Positions 11,852 through 24,059 of a DNA stretch of 64,000 nt are shown here, piece by piece (within the stretch, counting starts at the first letter, position 1; every line of letters begins with the position of its first letter). The notes beneath the pieces are model-generated. The model had not been told where the DNA came from. It did not search any database and was given only the letters and a program-made list of their open reading frames with translations. The stretch is from Laccaria trichodermophora (Eukaryota; Basidiomycota; Agaricomycetes; Agaricales; Hydnangiaceae). A program made the translations under genes and the position numbers. Location of the stretch: contig JACTVC010000014.1 of NCBI GenBank assembly GCA_018417955.1, positions 558,001 to 622,000 of the forward strand. Reading direction: 5' to 3'.

Positions 11852-14785
11852 TTACTCAAAAGTGGTGTCGAGGGATAGCTTGGAAGGAATGGTCGGGGCG
11901 AATGGGTTCTCGTTTTCTGCTGCAGCCTTCTTTTGTAGTCCATCTTTCTTTCTTTTGGGATCTGGAGAGTCATCGGGTGGACCCGTTGAAAGTCGCTTGC
12001 TACGCCTAGGAGCTTTGGAAGGACCTGGCCTACGATTGGTCTTCTCTCCTGGGAGGACCTCTATCGCGGCGATGGCGGTATCGATGTGGCTCAAAATTTC
12101 GGCGTAATGCTTCTCTGACTGTGGCATCAGGTCTTCCAAAGGTTTTCGCGGTTCCTTTTTCCTCAAATGGATCTTCCTTCTGACTTGCCCCTCAAAGAAT
12201 TGATGAAGGCTTTCAAGAAGGGTGAAGAATATTTCACCAAAGAACGGGGGCAACCTGCAGTCCGCATTGTCATCGATCGGGCAAAAGTAGAAATGGGTCT
12301 TCGCCTTTGCTGCGGATTGAGCATCCTGAGATTCCCAGTCATTCAGGAATGCAGGCTTCGCCTGAAAAGTGAAGCAGATCCAAAAAAGGACGTAGAAGAA
12401 AGATTCTAGATCATCCAAATAATCGTGAGGAACAGCCGAATCGACGTAGCCTCCGCTGCTCAAAACCATAACAGATTGAAAAACTCGAGTTCCCTAAGCC
12501 ACTCCGTCAGATAATGCGAAAGTTATGAGGTCTGAAGAAACTAACGGTGCGGAAACCAGCCCCGGCGAGGCTGGTGGCACGATTGATCCATATTGCCATG
12601 TCCAGATCTATCACAAGACCGCGATAGCCAGGTTCCGCATCCTCCTTGCCAAGAAGTATATTGTTGATGCTAATGTCGCGGTGCAGAATACCGTTCCTCC
12701 ACAAGTTCTGATGACCTAGACAAGAAAGAGAAAATGTTAGCGCCAAGGAAGCTGTAAAAACACTCCAAGCTAACCAGCAATGGCATCACGGAAGGCATGT
12801 AGCAGCTGAAGTCGTGTCTCGAACTTGTCTATAGGCTCCCCGTAGGCTTGAAGTGTGGTGCGAGAGAATATCCTTTCATTGAAGGTAGGGTTCGGTGCAT
12901 CGATAAAGCTCGATACGTCTATTCCTCTGTGCTGAGCCGTGGTAAAAGTTGTGTCCTCATAGGCAATCATTTGCCCGACTCCAGCCAAACCCTTGACTTG
13001 TTTCAAGAACTCCCACTCAGGCGTCCGATCTTTCGACCGCCAGGCTTCTTTGACAAGACGCTTCTCGCCCAATGGGCCGGTAACCACATGGCATTGAGTT
13101 CCTCGACCGCGAATCGCACGCCGCCAGAAAAGAGGTTTTGCAAACGTCAGGTTGTACCCAATTCTTATTCCGTTTTCATCCAGTGTATAGAGAACTCGGC
13201 GTTTTCCTTCCCATATGACATTGGGATCGAACCCGACTTTCTCTGCATCGGGGGAAGCGACACCGAGCATGATACGAACAAAATGAGACGGATTGTCGTG
13301 TATATTGATCAGAGCGGAGTATTGGACGCCGCTTCGATCGAATTGATGGAGTCGAACGCGTTTTTCGGTCAGAATGACGGCGTAAACAAAAAATCTGTTT
13401 TGTTGCTGGATAAAACATTGACTAAGAATAAGGAAATGAGCACCACAGCGATGATCTCACAAAATTAGAAAACTGACCGAGCGTAAACGGCGAGCTGGAC
13501 GAGATGGTTCATAAATCTTTCCAACCCATCCTTCTCTGTTTTGATATCCACAAGTGCAGCGCACGACTTATAAATAAATTTTTTCTTCTTACCGCCACCG
13601 GGAACGTAGTCTGTATCAGTTGATTCCGTTGGTGGGAACGCTGGCGAATGGCGGCCTTGAACCATGAAGTCTGGCGACGACTTCAACTTGGTATTATCTA
13701 TACCCTCTTCATGAAATACTTGGATGGCATAGCTAGGAAGAACGTGACGGGTGCGTTCCACCTTCTCGTGCTTGAGCAGGCCCGTGAATATTTTGTAGTA
13801 CGGCGCGTACAACTCGCACTCTTTGTCGACCGCTTCAGGAATTCCCACCCATCGATTTTCACAGTCACAGTAAAGGTTGGTGTCGCTGAGAACCTTTGTG
13901 ATAGAATCTTGAGAGACGTCGCCGCGAAACACGCTATCCGCAAAGTGTTGACCACCATCATAGAAATGAGGCTTCAACTCGGCCTCAATCAAGGCCCTTT
14001 GTTTGTCGACTTGCTCATAAGCAAGTTCGTAGGCTGTTCCAAGTGAACTAAGACTCATAGATGTGTCGTCGACTGAGGGTCTATGATTATGTTCTCTCTG
14101 CGGAGTAGCGGGTGTGGCTTCAGGGGCTTGGAAAGCCTGCCTGGCAGCTGTGAAAGATGTGGGGGATAACGGGCTTGAAAGATCAGGTTGTACGTCTTGA
14201 TGTTTCGTCTGGAGGGTAACGGGTACAGGAGCAGACGCTAGGACAGCCTGACTAGCGGGTGGCGACGAGAGGGGTAATGACAGACAATCTGGTTGTGCGT
14301 CCTGAGGTCGCGAGGGTTTGGTCGGAGTCGCAGGAGGTGAAGATAACGGCGACGAAGGTGCAACTGTGTTTTGCGAAAAAGTGCTGGTGAGCGAGGATTG
14401 GAATAGAAAATAAACTGAACTCACATTACTTGAACACCCCCCGAGGCCATCGGCCACTGGCCACATTTGCAGAACAATGGAGATTCGATACATGATGGAC
14501 GAAAATCTTTAGAGGAGCTGTGACTCGGGCTCACACTGATCAGGAAAAAAAGTTTTAGCCCGTAGATCGCCGGTTAGATCAGTAGCCGACGTACCAGTCG
14601 TAGTCATCAATACTTAGCTTGGCAGATCTCATCATCGTGCTGATTGGTGTCTGTAGACTAGGCTCGTGACCAACCGTTTCTTTCAAACTCCGCAGGCTAC
14701 GTTCAGAAACGGCTGGGCTGAACGAATCCAGTTTTGTCGAGGTCACACTTTGTGACACAGGACTTAGTGAAATTTCAACGTGCAT
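11852..14785 (-). CDS. FunK1-type fungal protein kinase
   Basis: FunK1 is a kinase-like family expanded in Agaricomycetes, distantly related to eukaryotic protein kinases. Six exons give about 879 aa: 14595-14785, 14425-14535, 13478-14383, 12775-13394, 12546-12715 and 11852-12493. The order is a Ser/Thr/Pro-rich N-terminus, a helical segment beginning LGTAYELAYEQVDKQRALIE, the FunK1 N-lobe (WRRAIRGRGTQCHVV, where the VTGPL-EKRLVKEAW lysine is the likely ATP-site residue), catalytic loop HRDISINNILL, metal-binding LVIDLDMAIW in place of DFG, and the family signature HDYLDDLESFFYVLFWIC. The tail is basic (PRRSKRL, KRKK) and may be nuclear-targeting. A shorter in-frame start at 14493 is open only by chance; the spliced start at 14785 uses two good introns (GTACGT, GTGAGT). 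Confidence 0.88.
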
Positions 14786-15598
14786 CGACCGTCATCTGCC
14801 TTTGACCTCATCTCCCCCATTCCTCGTCGTCCATCCAGCCTACATCGCCACGTCCTCAGATATTTTGTCAATTTCGCTTTTTTCATCTGTAGCTAGCCCT
14901 TCCTCAAATTCTTCATCGTCGCCTTCAGCTGTTGAATTGAAGAAATTGGAGATGTAAGCAGGGGTGTGGGTGGAGGTTGTGTTGGTATACATGCTGTGGC
15001 CTGATCAGGGTGCCACCAATACCCCATCATCATCGTCTTCTTCTCGTCGACCACAAAATTCATTATCGTGCACTTATCTACATTCTACAAATCATTCACC
15101 ACCCTCTCCACTGTCATTTGTGTGATTATGAGTATCTTCTTAATTCTTTTATTTTCAAAATCTATGTCATTTGCATTACTTTTACAAGTGTATTCCATGA
15201 AAATCTGTGCCTCGAGCACTTTTTGTGGAAAGTGTGGCCACCTTATCTTGAAGTTCTGGTGCAAAACGTGAAATTTCACTAAGTCCCGTGTCACACATCA
15301 GGACCTCGACAAATCTGGCTCCGTTCCGCCCAGTCCTTCGGTGGTGATCTTGCCTTTCACTCTCCGCCTGATGTTTGAAGCCACAACAAAGTCACAACAT
15401 GGGACAAACACAGCGTGATCACCACCGAACGAACTGGTAGCGAGTCTATCTGTAGACCATCGGTCCGCCGCATTTTGCAATAGGGCTGACAGAGGTGCCG
15501 CCACATCTATCATCGGGTCTGTAGCTGCTGCCATGCACTACAGTGGCTATCAGTGCTACAAGGCTCTCATAGACAGTTTACTTAATTATCATGTTTTC
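14786..15598. other. Intergenic, FunK1 5' flank plus possible small ORF
   Basis: A minus-strand ORF with a true ATG at 15534 runs to 15298 (78 aa: MAAATDPMIDVAAPLSALLQ and onward, with a cysteine pair in VFVPCCDFVV). It matches nothing I recognise and may be a remnant. The A/T-rich 15060-15290 stretch has no supported gene. Confidence 0.3.
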
Positions 15599-16371
15599 CT
15601 AGTCAATCAATTGCTGTCTTGAGAAGCAGTAAGCAGAAAATGTATCTACGAGTGATTCGAGCGTTCGATGACGTGCACGCCAGGGGGTCTCCTCATATAC
15701 CCACTCACCCCACTCATATCCCTCACATACAACAAGGGAGGAAACACCTCGCTCCTCAACAAACTCCCAAATTGCTGCAAGAGCATAAACAGCAGGTCTT
15801 CCTCCCTTGGTGGTGCTGATGGTGGTGCTGGTTAACCCCACACTCAACTCGGTAAGCATATGTGAGATGGGGCCCGGTCCGGTGGATAGGGTGAGTTCAA
15901 GGAACTCCAAGCCCACTGTGGCGTGCTCCGGTTGTGGGCCAACGACGGCTGTGTCAAATCGGATTCCATGTTCGTAGTCCCGTTCGTCGTGTTCATAGTT
16001 CGTCCAGCTCAGTCGACGGAGGGTTGATGGGAGGAGGGAGAGCAGTGCAACCTTCCTCCCTAACTTGGCGCGAAAGATCCATATGAAGTGGTACAGCACC
16101 TCGAGAGCGCTCGGGGTCCACGCACGACACACGAGTGCGAGCGACGCTTTGTATGATAGGGCAGTTTGGTAAGATGTGAGGTGGTGTAGATGATCTGGGA
16201 AGGTAAGGAACGACACGGGGGTGCGGGAGGAGGCCGATGAGGAGAGGTAGGAGAAGACAGGGGAGAGGGGTTGAACGTAGTTTGTGACTTGTACAAAAAT
16301 TCACGCGCACGACCATCGGATAATCGGAGTTGTAATGACCCGATGTCACATGATGGTTGAAAAAAAAACAT
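15599..16371 (-). pseudogene. F-box-like gene, apparently frameshifted
   Basis: The main open frame ends at 15599 and contains LALVCRAWTPSALEVLYHFI, the typical F-box helix segment of Agaricomycete F-box/LRR-like proteins, followed by LPSTLRRLSWTNYEHD. The expected beginning (ATG at 16371, then LSDGRARE) is in a different frame from the continuation IFVQVTNYVQPL. A one-base shift near 16300 or an unrecognised intron would be needed to join them. Such proteins act as SCF ubiquitin-ligase substrate adaptors. I favour a decayed copy, but a spliced gene is possible. Confidence 0.5.
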
Positions 16372-16540
16372 CTCTGCTCTCGCTCTTTCCCTCCAACCAC
16401 GATCTTCCCCCTTGATTTTCCCTCAAGTCATTCACCTTCATTCACCCGCTATCCACACGCGGCACCTCCCATGTCCGAAAGCAAATAGGTAATTTCAAAC
16501 TTCTTCCTCCGTCTCACATTGCAAGCTAAACGCTTCGCAG

Positions 16541-17032
16541 AACTCAACTAACATCCTCGGAGTCTCTCGCAACGGGCATCCTCGTGTATGTATCCCCCTT
16601 CCTCACCCATCCTACCCATACCCTAACCTCCCTCGTTCTAGTTTCTCATGGGCTGAAACAGCCGTGTCCACATTCAGCCACCTCTACGGCTCCAGCACAT
16701 GCAAGCTCCCAGCGCGCCTTCCCATCCTCCACCTTCCCCTCGCTCCGCGCAAGTCTCTCGCAGAGTTCACGCCTGCCTCCATCACAGGCGCCCTGGTTGC
16801 CGTCGGGTTCTGGAGCCTCGTCGCACCGTTCCAGAATGGAGGGCGGGATGTGACCTGGGTGCTCGAAGGTGGTGTCCGCGCTGCGGGACAACACCTCGGT
16901 GGTGGCGGGTGGGCAGGGTTGGCTCTATTGGGTTGGTGGCGGGAGCACGAGGAGAGCTTGGAGACAGGCGCTGGTGGTGACATGCTTATTGACCAGCATC
17001 ATCTAGTTATCTTTCGTAGATGCTGTTTGTAA
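16541..17032 (+). pseudogene. CTP-dependent diacylglycerol kinase (Dgk1-like) fragment
   Basis: Two exons (16541-16585, 16642-17032) joined by a GTATGT...CTAG intron read GILV-FSWAETAVSTFSHLYG, then LPLAPRKSLAEFTPASITGA and VAVGFW. This is the central part of the Dgk1/Hsd1 membrane enzyme that makes phosphatidate from diacylglycerol with CTP. The N-terminal membrane helices are absent upstream. The usual C-terminal helices with the acidic DDN signature are missing; the frame instead ends in low-complexity sequence and FRRCCL. It is truncated at both ends, so most likely a gene relic. Confidence 0.5.
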
Positions 17033-17791
17033 TTTGAAATATATACCTATTCTGCATTTACCATAAGCTGGTTTCTATCTGTGCTACATCATACAATACT
17101 GTCTATATCTGCCTATGTATAACTACAGGACTTCCATAATATGATACCATGGGGAGCTATGTCGTGAGCAGCTAAAGCTATATATGTAATTATAGTGCTA
17201 TATAAACTGATGGTGACGCTATGGGGTGCTATATAAAGGGGGGGTTGCAAAAGTGCTACTGTAGCTATCAAAACTATATTGCGCGATGTCGCAACTACTT
17301 TTTTTCCTGATGCATGGCCGCCAAGATGGCCGCGTCGCGTTATTTGATCCTCAACACCTTGCCAAGCATCGCCCAAATTTAGCTCACCTTCAAACCCGGT
17401 CCATTAGGCCAAACGCTCCTGAGTACGAGCTCGAGTTTAAAAGGAGAGAAATCGAACCAAGATCAGCTGTATAATCCAAAGAGTACACAACTGGAAACTC
17501 GATACTATATGATTATCACTGTATTGGAAATTCATCTGACATGTGCATTCAAAGTATGTTCTAGGAGATGCCACGAAAAAGAAAGAAAAAGCGAACAACG
17601 ATGAGCGGTTGGTTACGACCAAAATCCAAAAGCCGACAGGATGCGACACCCGTCATCTATGCCTGTACGATATTGCAATACCTGCACCACAAGACGTAGA
17701 ATTATAATGATAACCGGAACCAAGAAGCATAAGCATGGATGATATGTTCGTACTTAAAGCTACACAACCAAAGCACCCTCCAACCCCTCAA
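17033..17791. other. Intergenic, short repeated words only
   Basis: AT-rich sequence at 17150-17250 repeats GCTATATA-type words several times. Nothing else is supported; ORFs here are short and lack protein character. Confidence 0.4.
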
Positions 17792-20406
17792 TCAAACGTC
17801 CAGCTCAGGCAAATGAACAGCCCCCAACCAGGCCAAAATAATCTCTACCCGTGGTCCATGAAGGGGAATATTAATCGGTACAGGCTTCTTCTTGCCACCC
17901 ACATTCTTCTCCATGACAGCCTTCTCCGCGCGCTCCCGCTGGCGTTTGTACACTGGAGCCAAAAGAATCCGAGCACAGTCCAACGCCTCAGCTGCATCGG
18001 GGCGTAGTGCTTCCGCAGCTTGATCCTCTTCATGATGCTCCGTATGCCCATTAGTTGTTGGTTCATCAGAATGAAGATGGCCATTGAGCATTGAGCTGCT
18101 ACTCGAACCATTGACACCCTGGAGCACAAATGAAGACGAGGAGGACGAGGCGGACAACGTGCCCGAACCGTTTACCAGCCGAGAAGGTAACACAGGCGGC
18201 GCATCAATCGCTAACCGGCCCTTCCCTCGCTGATTGGACAACGAATGGGGCTGGACACCATTCCGCCATCCCCCAGCAAGACGCTCCAGAACCTCGATGA
18301 ACTCGGCTTGGCCCATTGACCTTGGTGGGAGAAATACCGGATACCCTTCTAGCCCGTCGACGAGGGCTGCAGTCCGTATGAAAGTGGGTAACATATTCGT
18401 AAGGTCAGCCAACATCAGCATGCAGATCAACACGCTAAAGTGAGATTCCACGAGAAGCGGATGGTAAGTCGTAAACATGGCAGGAACCTCTGGATTGATT
18501 GGCGGGGGTATGTTGGCGTGGTTCCCTGGTCGGATAGATTCTGACAGAAGGAAGGCGTATTCGGTTTGAAAAGCGATATCCCCCGGGGGTATAACGTTCG
18601 GAGAATCAAGGGAATCAAAATGAGTTTGGAACTTCTCGTGATCGCGTAGACTCCTCTTGAGCAGCTGGGTTACTTGCTCCCTGAACTCCTTCTCTCCTAA
18701 CCAGGCCCTATACGCAGTCAGCTTCGGCGCGGCCTTTGATCCCAATGGGCCGTCTGGGTTGCCGATTTCCACCCCACCATATTTTCCATTCTCGATGTAG
18801 CAGAGTCTCAGTTCCGCGCCGTCGACGGAAGGAGCTTTATGGATATTCTCTAGCTTGAGAATGGCACCTTCGATCATATGGATGGCTTGTTGAAGATACG
18901 CGGCACCTCGGAGAAAGAGAAGTTGTGGCTCGATAGGATCAGGCGCATCAGCCAGAACGGAAGGATGCAGCAAAAGCTCGGATCCTTCCTGACAGTCATC
19001 CACTGAACTGGTACCATCAGGAGGGGCTTGCCCATTTGTGTGGCCAGCTCTGCTGCCCTTCCGCCGCTTGCCATTCTTGGAAATCCCATGACCTTCACTA
19101 TTGCTTCTGTGCATCATCTTGGCTTTGCGTACGGCTCTGGCTTCTTTCAAGGCATAGGTAAAGTCCTTGGTTGCTTGTGGATACTCGTCCCGGAAACAAT
19201 GAACGATCCCGCGAGTGCGATAATATTCGAGATGCTGGGGGTGAGCCGCTATCAACTCGTCAAGAACTTTGGGCGTGGTTGACTCGGCAAGTTGTCGAGA
19301 GGGAATCTTCTCATGGAAGAAATGGACATATTTAGCGTCAGCGTTGTTAGGATCTGTTGACCGCGTATGTGACAATCAAGCGGCAAAGGCAAAGCATGTG
19401 TATTCACCAGTTTTCAATATCCGTTCTGCGAGATCATCGAATACACTCCCTCCTTGCATAACCATTACGCTCGAAGCAACCTCGTCAGTCTTGTATGCTT
19501 GAGCTAATTTTTGAACGGCAAGGGCTCGCAGCCTATGGATGCGCATCGCTGACATAGCGACGTTCCTCCCGTTACTGTTGTTGTTTCCAAGCGGATTGAA
19601 GCCAAGTGACTGAGCTGCAGCCCAGGGGCTATTATTGAGGCCTGATGCTCCTCTCATAGATCCCAGTTCTGCAGCTGATAATCCAGACGAAGCACGTACA
19701 GAAAGCTCTGCTGCTTCATCAATAAGGGAGCGGATGGAAGTCACGGAACGAAAAACCCCAGGATCTATGGGTGGGGGTGTAGCTTTTCCGGGATTAGGTG
19801 GGGGGAATGGAGGGGGTTGGTACTGCTGTTGGTATGGGCTCCTAGGGGAATCTGGCGGAGAGAAGTTACCGAGCCCGTACATGCTTCGAGACTTAGCGGA
19901 CATCGGCGGCGGTAGGAGAGGAGGAGGACGCGTAACCATGGCTTCGGAAGATGAAGCCGTTAGCGTCGTTGGATCCATATTCAGGACTAGCAAAGATTCT
20001 AGGAGTTCGAGAGGGAGTTGGAGCCACGGACCCTGAAAGAGATTTCAGTATTCAATAGAGATAATACTGCAACAATAGCACCGACGTGGTAAGAGCTGAT
20101 ATACCGCCAATGCTTATTTCTGCTGATGCAGAGGACAGGCGGTCGACTTTCCGCGTCCTCGGCATCCTGAGCCTCTTGCGCCTTCGCTTTGAGCGCCGCT
20201 GCCTCCTTCGCTTTCGCAGACTTCTTGGGTTTCTTCTTCTTCTTCTTTTTCTGCATCGTCACCACCGGGTCTTCGACGACTTCCGAATCAGGTGAAGTCT
20301 CTCTGGAGCGAAACAGAGGCGTCCAGGGTTCCGAAATGGGTGTAGTATTTTCGTCAGTGTCTGGAGAAGACGGAATCTCGTCGACTGGGGCCATTGCAGT
20401 GTTCAT
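17792..20406 (-). CDS. Conserved TPR-like helical protein
   Basis: Three exons (20086-20406, 19408-20032, 17792-19353) give about 835 aa. Order: acidic/Ser N-terminus; a Lys run then KKSAKAKEAAALKAKAQEAQ coiled helix; SRNKHWRYISSYH spliced to GPWLQLPLELLESLLVLN; a Pro-rich linker; DEAAELSVRASSGLSAAE; MRIHRLRALAVQKLAQAYKT; then a repeat region with TPR-like spacing (LEYYRTRGIVHCFRDEYPQATKDFTYALKEAR, then FLRGAAYLQQAIHMIE). The C-terminus has a Ser-rich low-complexity stretch and ends HGPRVEIILAWLGAVHLPEL. I know this architecture from other basidiomycete genomes but not its function. Its first exon and the start of its second were duplicated at 24060-24448. Confidence 0.7.
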
Positions 20407-21656
20407 GGCTTTCAGCAGTAGGGTTCGTCTGCACTCTCGATGGAGAACTCCAAGAAATTGTAAGGAAGTAAATCGAGGTGAGAGAAAGCAAGAGGAAATT
20501 TAAAAATACCGTTTCCCACGATCAAAACTTGAACTCAACAATTCACTTCTCCAAAACGGCGATCTCAACTCTGAGGTCTCCTCAAATAAAGCCTTTTTGC
20601 TCGTTTATATGGTGGTATACAACGGCAATACTATATCGACAAAACCCTTTATTTGGGAAAAATAACCAGATTACAAGACCCTTATTCCTGGATTGACGTC
20701 AACTAACCGACAACTGATCAAGGCTTTTGCTGGCTTTTGTGATTGTCGAGAACGAAAACCTCCTGAATCTGTCTACCCCCTTGTCCACGAATATTTCTTT
20801 TTTCGAAAGAAAATTCTAAAGAGCCTCTTTCGACAGGGACGAAATGCATCGCCCCATAACTCCTTTTGCTGTGAGCTCTGCGTTCAAGACACGCTCAGAT
20901 ATGGCTGTATAGCGCCACTCGCAGCGAATAAAATGTGCGTTTACAACAGTTTCTCTCTTTCCTGCTGCGCTGGAAGCGCTAACCCATGTACATGCAATCC
21001 TAATCTAACCCAATCTTGGGTTTCACTCAAACACCCACAACATTGTGCAATGTTACAAACGGAAAATCTGTAAGTAAATGATTCGCTACAACTTAACTTC
21101 AAGCTCTAATCGAACCGCACTCCGACAATTTTTGTACAACGTAACAAGGCGTAAATAAACGCATTTCTACAACTTACCTTCAAACTCACCGCCTTCCAGC
21201 TACGTGCCGACTTATATAGGTCGCGAAAAACCTCAACTGCGCTAGACCTTCCTTTGGTCTTGCGGCGCTTATTTTCGGTTACGCATCAATGTGGTGTGAA
21301 CATGGCCGACATCCGTCCGTTAAATCTAAGAAATCTCCATTGCAATGGTTGCACTGATTTTTACAGGAGCTGCCGCAGCAGCGAAGGGTTCTTCGCGACT
21401 CCCTCAACCCTTCCCGATTATCCACCCCAATATAACCGAGGGGTTGTTTACACTGTTCCATCCCCTGGTTAGGATCGAATTTCCAGAAACCTCGCAATGT
21501 CGTGACGCTATAGTGCTCTGCAAGAGGCTGTATACGTGCACTCCTTCAGAACTACATAAGATTCGCATCGAGAATTATTGACCCCTCAAGTACCTCGCCT
21601 CGAGAATCATTAAGACCCTCCACCATCCCCACGCATTTCAACAATAAAAAACACAT
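20407..21656. other. Shared 5' region of the TPR gene and dsRBD gene A
   Basis: There is no supported coding sequence. It must contain promoters for the TPR gene (-) and for dsRBD gene A (+), and is duplicated upstream of dsRBD gene B. TTATATGG near 20605 is a candidate TATA-like element. Confidence 0.4.
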
Positions 21657-22244
21657 ATGGACGGTAAATATAGCTTACACTCGTGGTTACTGGCGTTTCC
21701 TAACTCTCTTCTCAGCTCATGTTCATCTTTTCAATAACATGTACCAGCGCCATTTTCGAGGCGCTGTCCCTCGATACGAGTACCAGGAGAGTGGACCCCA
21801 ACACGAGCCCTACTGGCAATGTCGCATATACGATTGTAAGCAAAAGACATACTTTACTCTTTCCGTTTGTAATTCTGTTCCCTTGCAGCACAAGATGTTT
21901 CAATTGGCATCGGTGGGGGCAAGAATAAGAAATTTGCCAAGAACGCCGCAGCGGATAGCGCTATTCGTTTTCTATATAAAACTTATCATAAAGGTGAGTC
22001 CTACGCCTCTCGAGGGTTGTCAGGAGATGGGGAGGCTCATCAACGCTCCGAAGATGTGGTCCACGGTTCCGACTCAACACATGAAGATAATGGCGGTGGA
22101 ATGGCAACGGCTGTATACGACACGTCAGTCCCCGCTGAGGATGCCGATACAAATAAACCGTTACTCGACACAGCTGAAGCTTCTAGCGATCCTCGAGCAG
22201 AAGACGAGCAGCCTGAGGAAGACTTGCTCAAATTGCCGATATAA
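21657..22244 (+). CDS. Small dsRBD protein, copy A (canonical, acidic tail)
   Basis: Exons 21657-21663 (MDA), 21716-21835 and 21889-22244 give 160 aa. Residues 4-76 fit a double-stranded-RNA-binding domain: helix 1 NNMYQRHF, beta strands around YEYQESGPQHEPYWQCRIY with the loop GPQH at 29-32, and IGGGKNKKFAKNAAADSAIRFLY with the dsRNA-contacting KKFAK at 56-60. All three dsRNA-contact regions are present. A roughly 80-residue acidic Asp/Glu/Ser-rich tail follows and ends LLKLPI. A 30-nt stretch with GT...AG ends at 21994-22023 is in frame and too short to be an intron, so I read through it. It is the only copy with full dsRNA-contact lysines. A likely role is RNA binding in silencing or dsRNA sensing; this is inferred. 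Confidence 0.78.
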
Positions 22245-22629
22245 ACACACCGCCTGTTTTCGAGTGCCATCGCTCAGCTCAATCTTGCCCAGTACACCGG
22301 AAGCGGCAGCGGGCCCTTGTGATATAGGGAGGGGCGGCTGGTTTCTTTTTGATAGACCCACCCCTTCACGACCTCCTTGGGGACTTCGGAACGTTAGGCG
22401 ATGGATATCCGCAGTCTGGTGTGTCGCACACAAAAATTGTCTATGTGCCCTGTTACTTTCTCCCCCCTCCCTGTATGGACACCCGGTGTAGAGTTTGAGA
22501 TGTTGGACAGTTGACTCAATGACGTTTGACATTGGCTTGTTATCATTATACCTCAATTACTTATACCCGTTCTGTTTCGCCCAGACGAGCCTCAATTTGA
22601 AGTTTCGAGCCCGATGTGCGTACGTCATC

Positions 22630-22840
22630 TAATCCCAGCACTTTATGACATCTATGGGCGATGGGCTTGATCCAGACGCGGCCATCATTCCGAGTCGTCG
22701 TCGACTCTCCCGACATCCTGCAGCTTTTTATGTAAAACAGTCGGGCATCCGCCGCGGAGTCTGCAGCCCCCATCGTGCTATCGCTTACCATCTACATCCC
22801 CTATACAGTCAACAGTACCCCCGGGCCTTTGGCAGGTGAA
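22630..22840 (+). pseudogene. dsRBD gene remnant (C-terminal part only)
   Basis: The sequence around 22737-22840 encodes IAYHLHPLYSQQYPRAFGR, matching the C-terminus of copy C (VAYHLHPRY...WAFRR). The upstream part is frameshifted relative to copy C. The 3' flank (ACTAAGAACGTTTGACTGTG at 22908) matches the other copies, showing this was once a full unit. Confidence 0.6.
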
Positions 22841-23529
22841 TGTAAAGGAAGGGAGCGTCGGGCGGGTCGTACGCTAAACCCATCCCGCCCCCGGCTTTGG
22901 GAGCCTACTAAGAACGTTTGACTGTGGGTGTTTTGCTGCTGCTCTCGCGGCGATTATCCATGGTCCTCGTTCCTTTTTCTCTCTACATCGTGTATGGACA
23001 CCGGGGGTATATTTCGGACAAGTGACGGCTTGAAACCTATGTAGATAGCGCTATAGGAAGGGGTGGGGTCTATAAACTTCCTATCTCCCTGTACCGATAT
23101 CTACGAGATTCAGGAAGTTATCGTCGTTATACAGCATTATACCCAAGCTACATGTTCAATCTGTTTTCCTTAAGTTTTGCTTGTCCGTCCGTGTGAGCAA
23201 TTGCATGGATTGAAGTTGTTTATGACCCTACTAAGCAAGGGAATCCTAATCAAACCTTGGGAGGCCTAGCCTGCACGTCACCAAGTCAAAACTGGAGGGT
23301 CAATTATAAAGCTTCTACCATCGAATAAATTCAGGAAATGTTACAGTGTGGTAAATCTATGCCGGGACTATGAGGGGGATAAATCAGGGCCAGTGCACAA
23401 ATAGAAGATTTAGTTGAGCTCATCCTTGGAAACAGCGACTCGGAGCAGCAAATTCTTCTTCACAACTTCACGACCACGAACCACAAGTTTACTGGCCTCA
23501 AACTGATTCTACTATTGTCAATCGCACCT

Positions 23530-24030
23530 CGCTAAAAACACAACGACGCCTTCGATTCCCTGCTACCGTGTTTGTCTCTAGAACAACATCACATCGTCAA
23601 TGACGGGCTCGACGGGCAAGACACGTCAAAAAAGTATTACGAACACGCCAACTTAAATCAAAACGTGCAAGGAGGCAATGAAGGAGGGTTCGTCTGAAAC
23701 TTCTGTTTGTATGCGAGACGCCCGACGCTCACACTGAATTCCATCCAGAACTTCGAAGCAAACTTTGGTCTGTCGAAGGACAGAAGAGGACATCGGCTTT
23801 GACTTAGACGGGGGAACCGGGTAGGTGATATGCGGTTCTGATGACGCTGCTTGAAGTTTGAACTGAACAATACAGGAATTCTCCAAGCGCGCAAAATGTC
23901 AATGAAGACTCATGACCACGCCTGTCTTTCCATTACATGGAGATACATCACGAAGGATAATCAATGTTCTGACAAAGACACCCTTTTGTCGCGCAATAGT
24001 CTCCGGTTTGTATGATGCACGCATCCTTTC
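23530..24030 (+). pseudogene. SURF6 5' fragment 1 (degraded)
   Basis: The nucleotide sequence resembles the first exons of SURF6 (39042 onward): ACAACGACGCCTTCGA at about 23540, a CATCGT...AATGACG segment, and a tail similar to 31640-32230. It has stops and frameshifts in every frame. The trailing part (AGACTCAT...GAGATACATCACGAAGGAT) also appears at 32110. Confidence 0.55.
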
Positions 24031-24059
24031 TGCATGAAGTTGAGGTATAAGAGGGAGTT

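Larger units (their letters stand above)
20010..22620. repeat. Duplication block, copy 1 (TPR 5' end + dsRBD gene A)
   Basis: This block is similar along its length to 24040-26365. Shared landmarks in order are the TPR exon 1/2 region, the GGTGGTATACAACGGC promoter-like stretch (20608, 24642), the TGACGTCAACT segment, the dsRBD gene, and the TATACCTCAATTACTTATAC flank. The offset is about 4 kb, with indels. Confidence 0.75.

Noticed and set aside
12848..13468. 206-codon plus-strand ORF
   Set aside because: It is antisense to the FunK1 kinase exon containing its N-lobe; a shadow of the real gene.
14384..14493. Alternative FunK1 start at 14493 with an uninterrupted frame
   Set aside because: A GTGAGT...CACCAG intron at 14384-14424 and an upstream exon pair from 14785 give a better N-terminus. 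The frame across the intron is open only by chance.
21994..22023. Possible 30-nt intron in dsRBD copy A
   Set aside because: It has GT...AG ends but is below plausible spliceosomal length, and is in frame without a stop; reading through is simpler.
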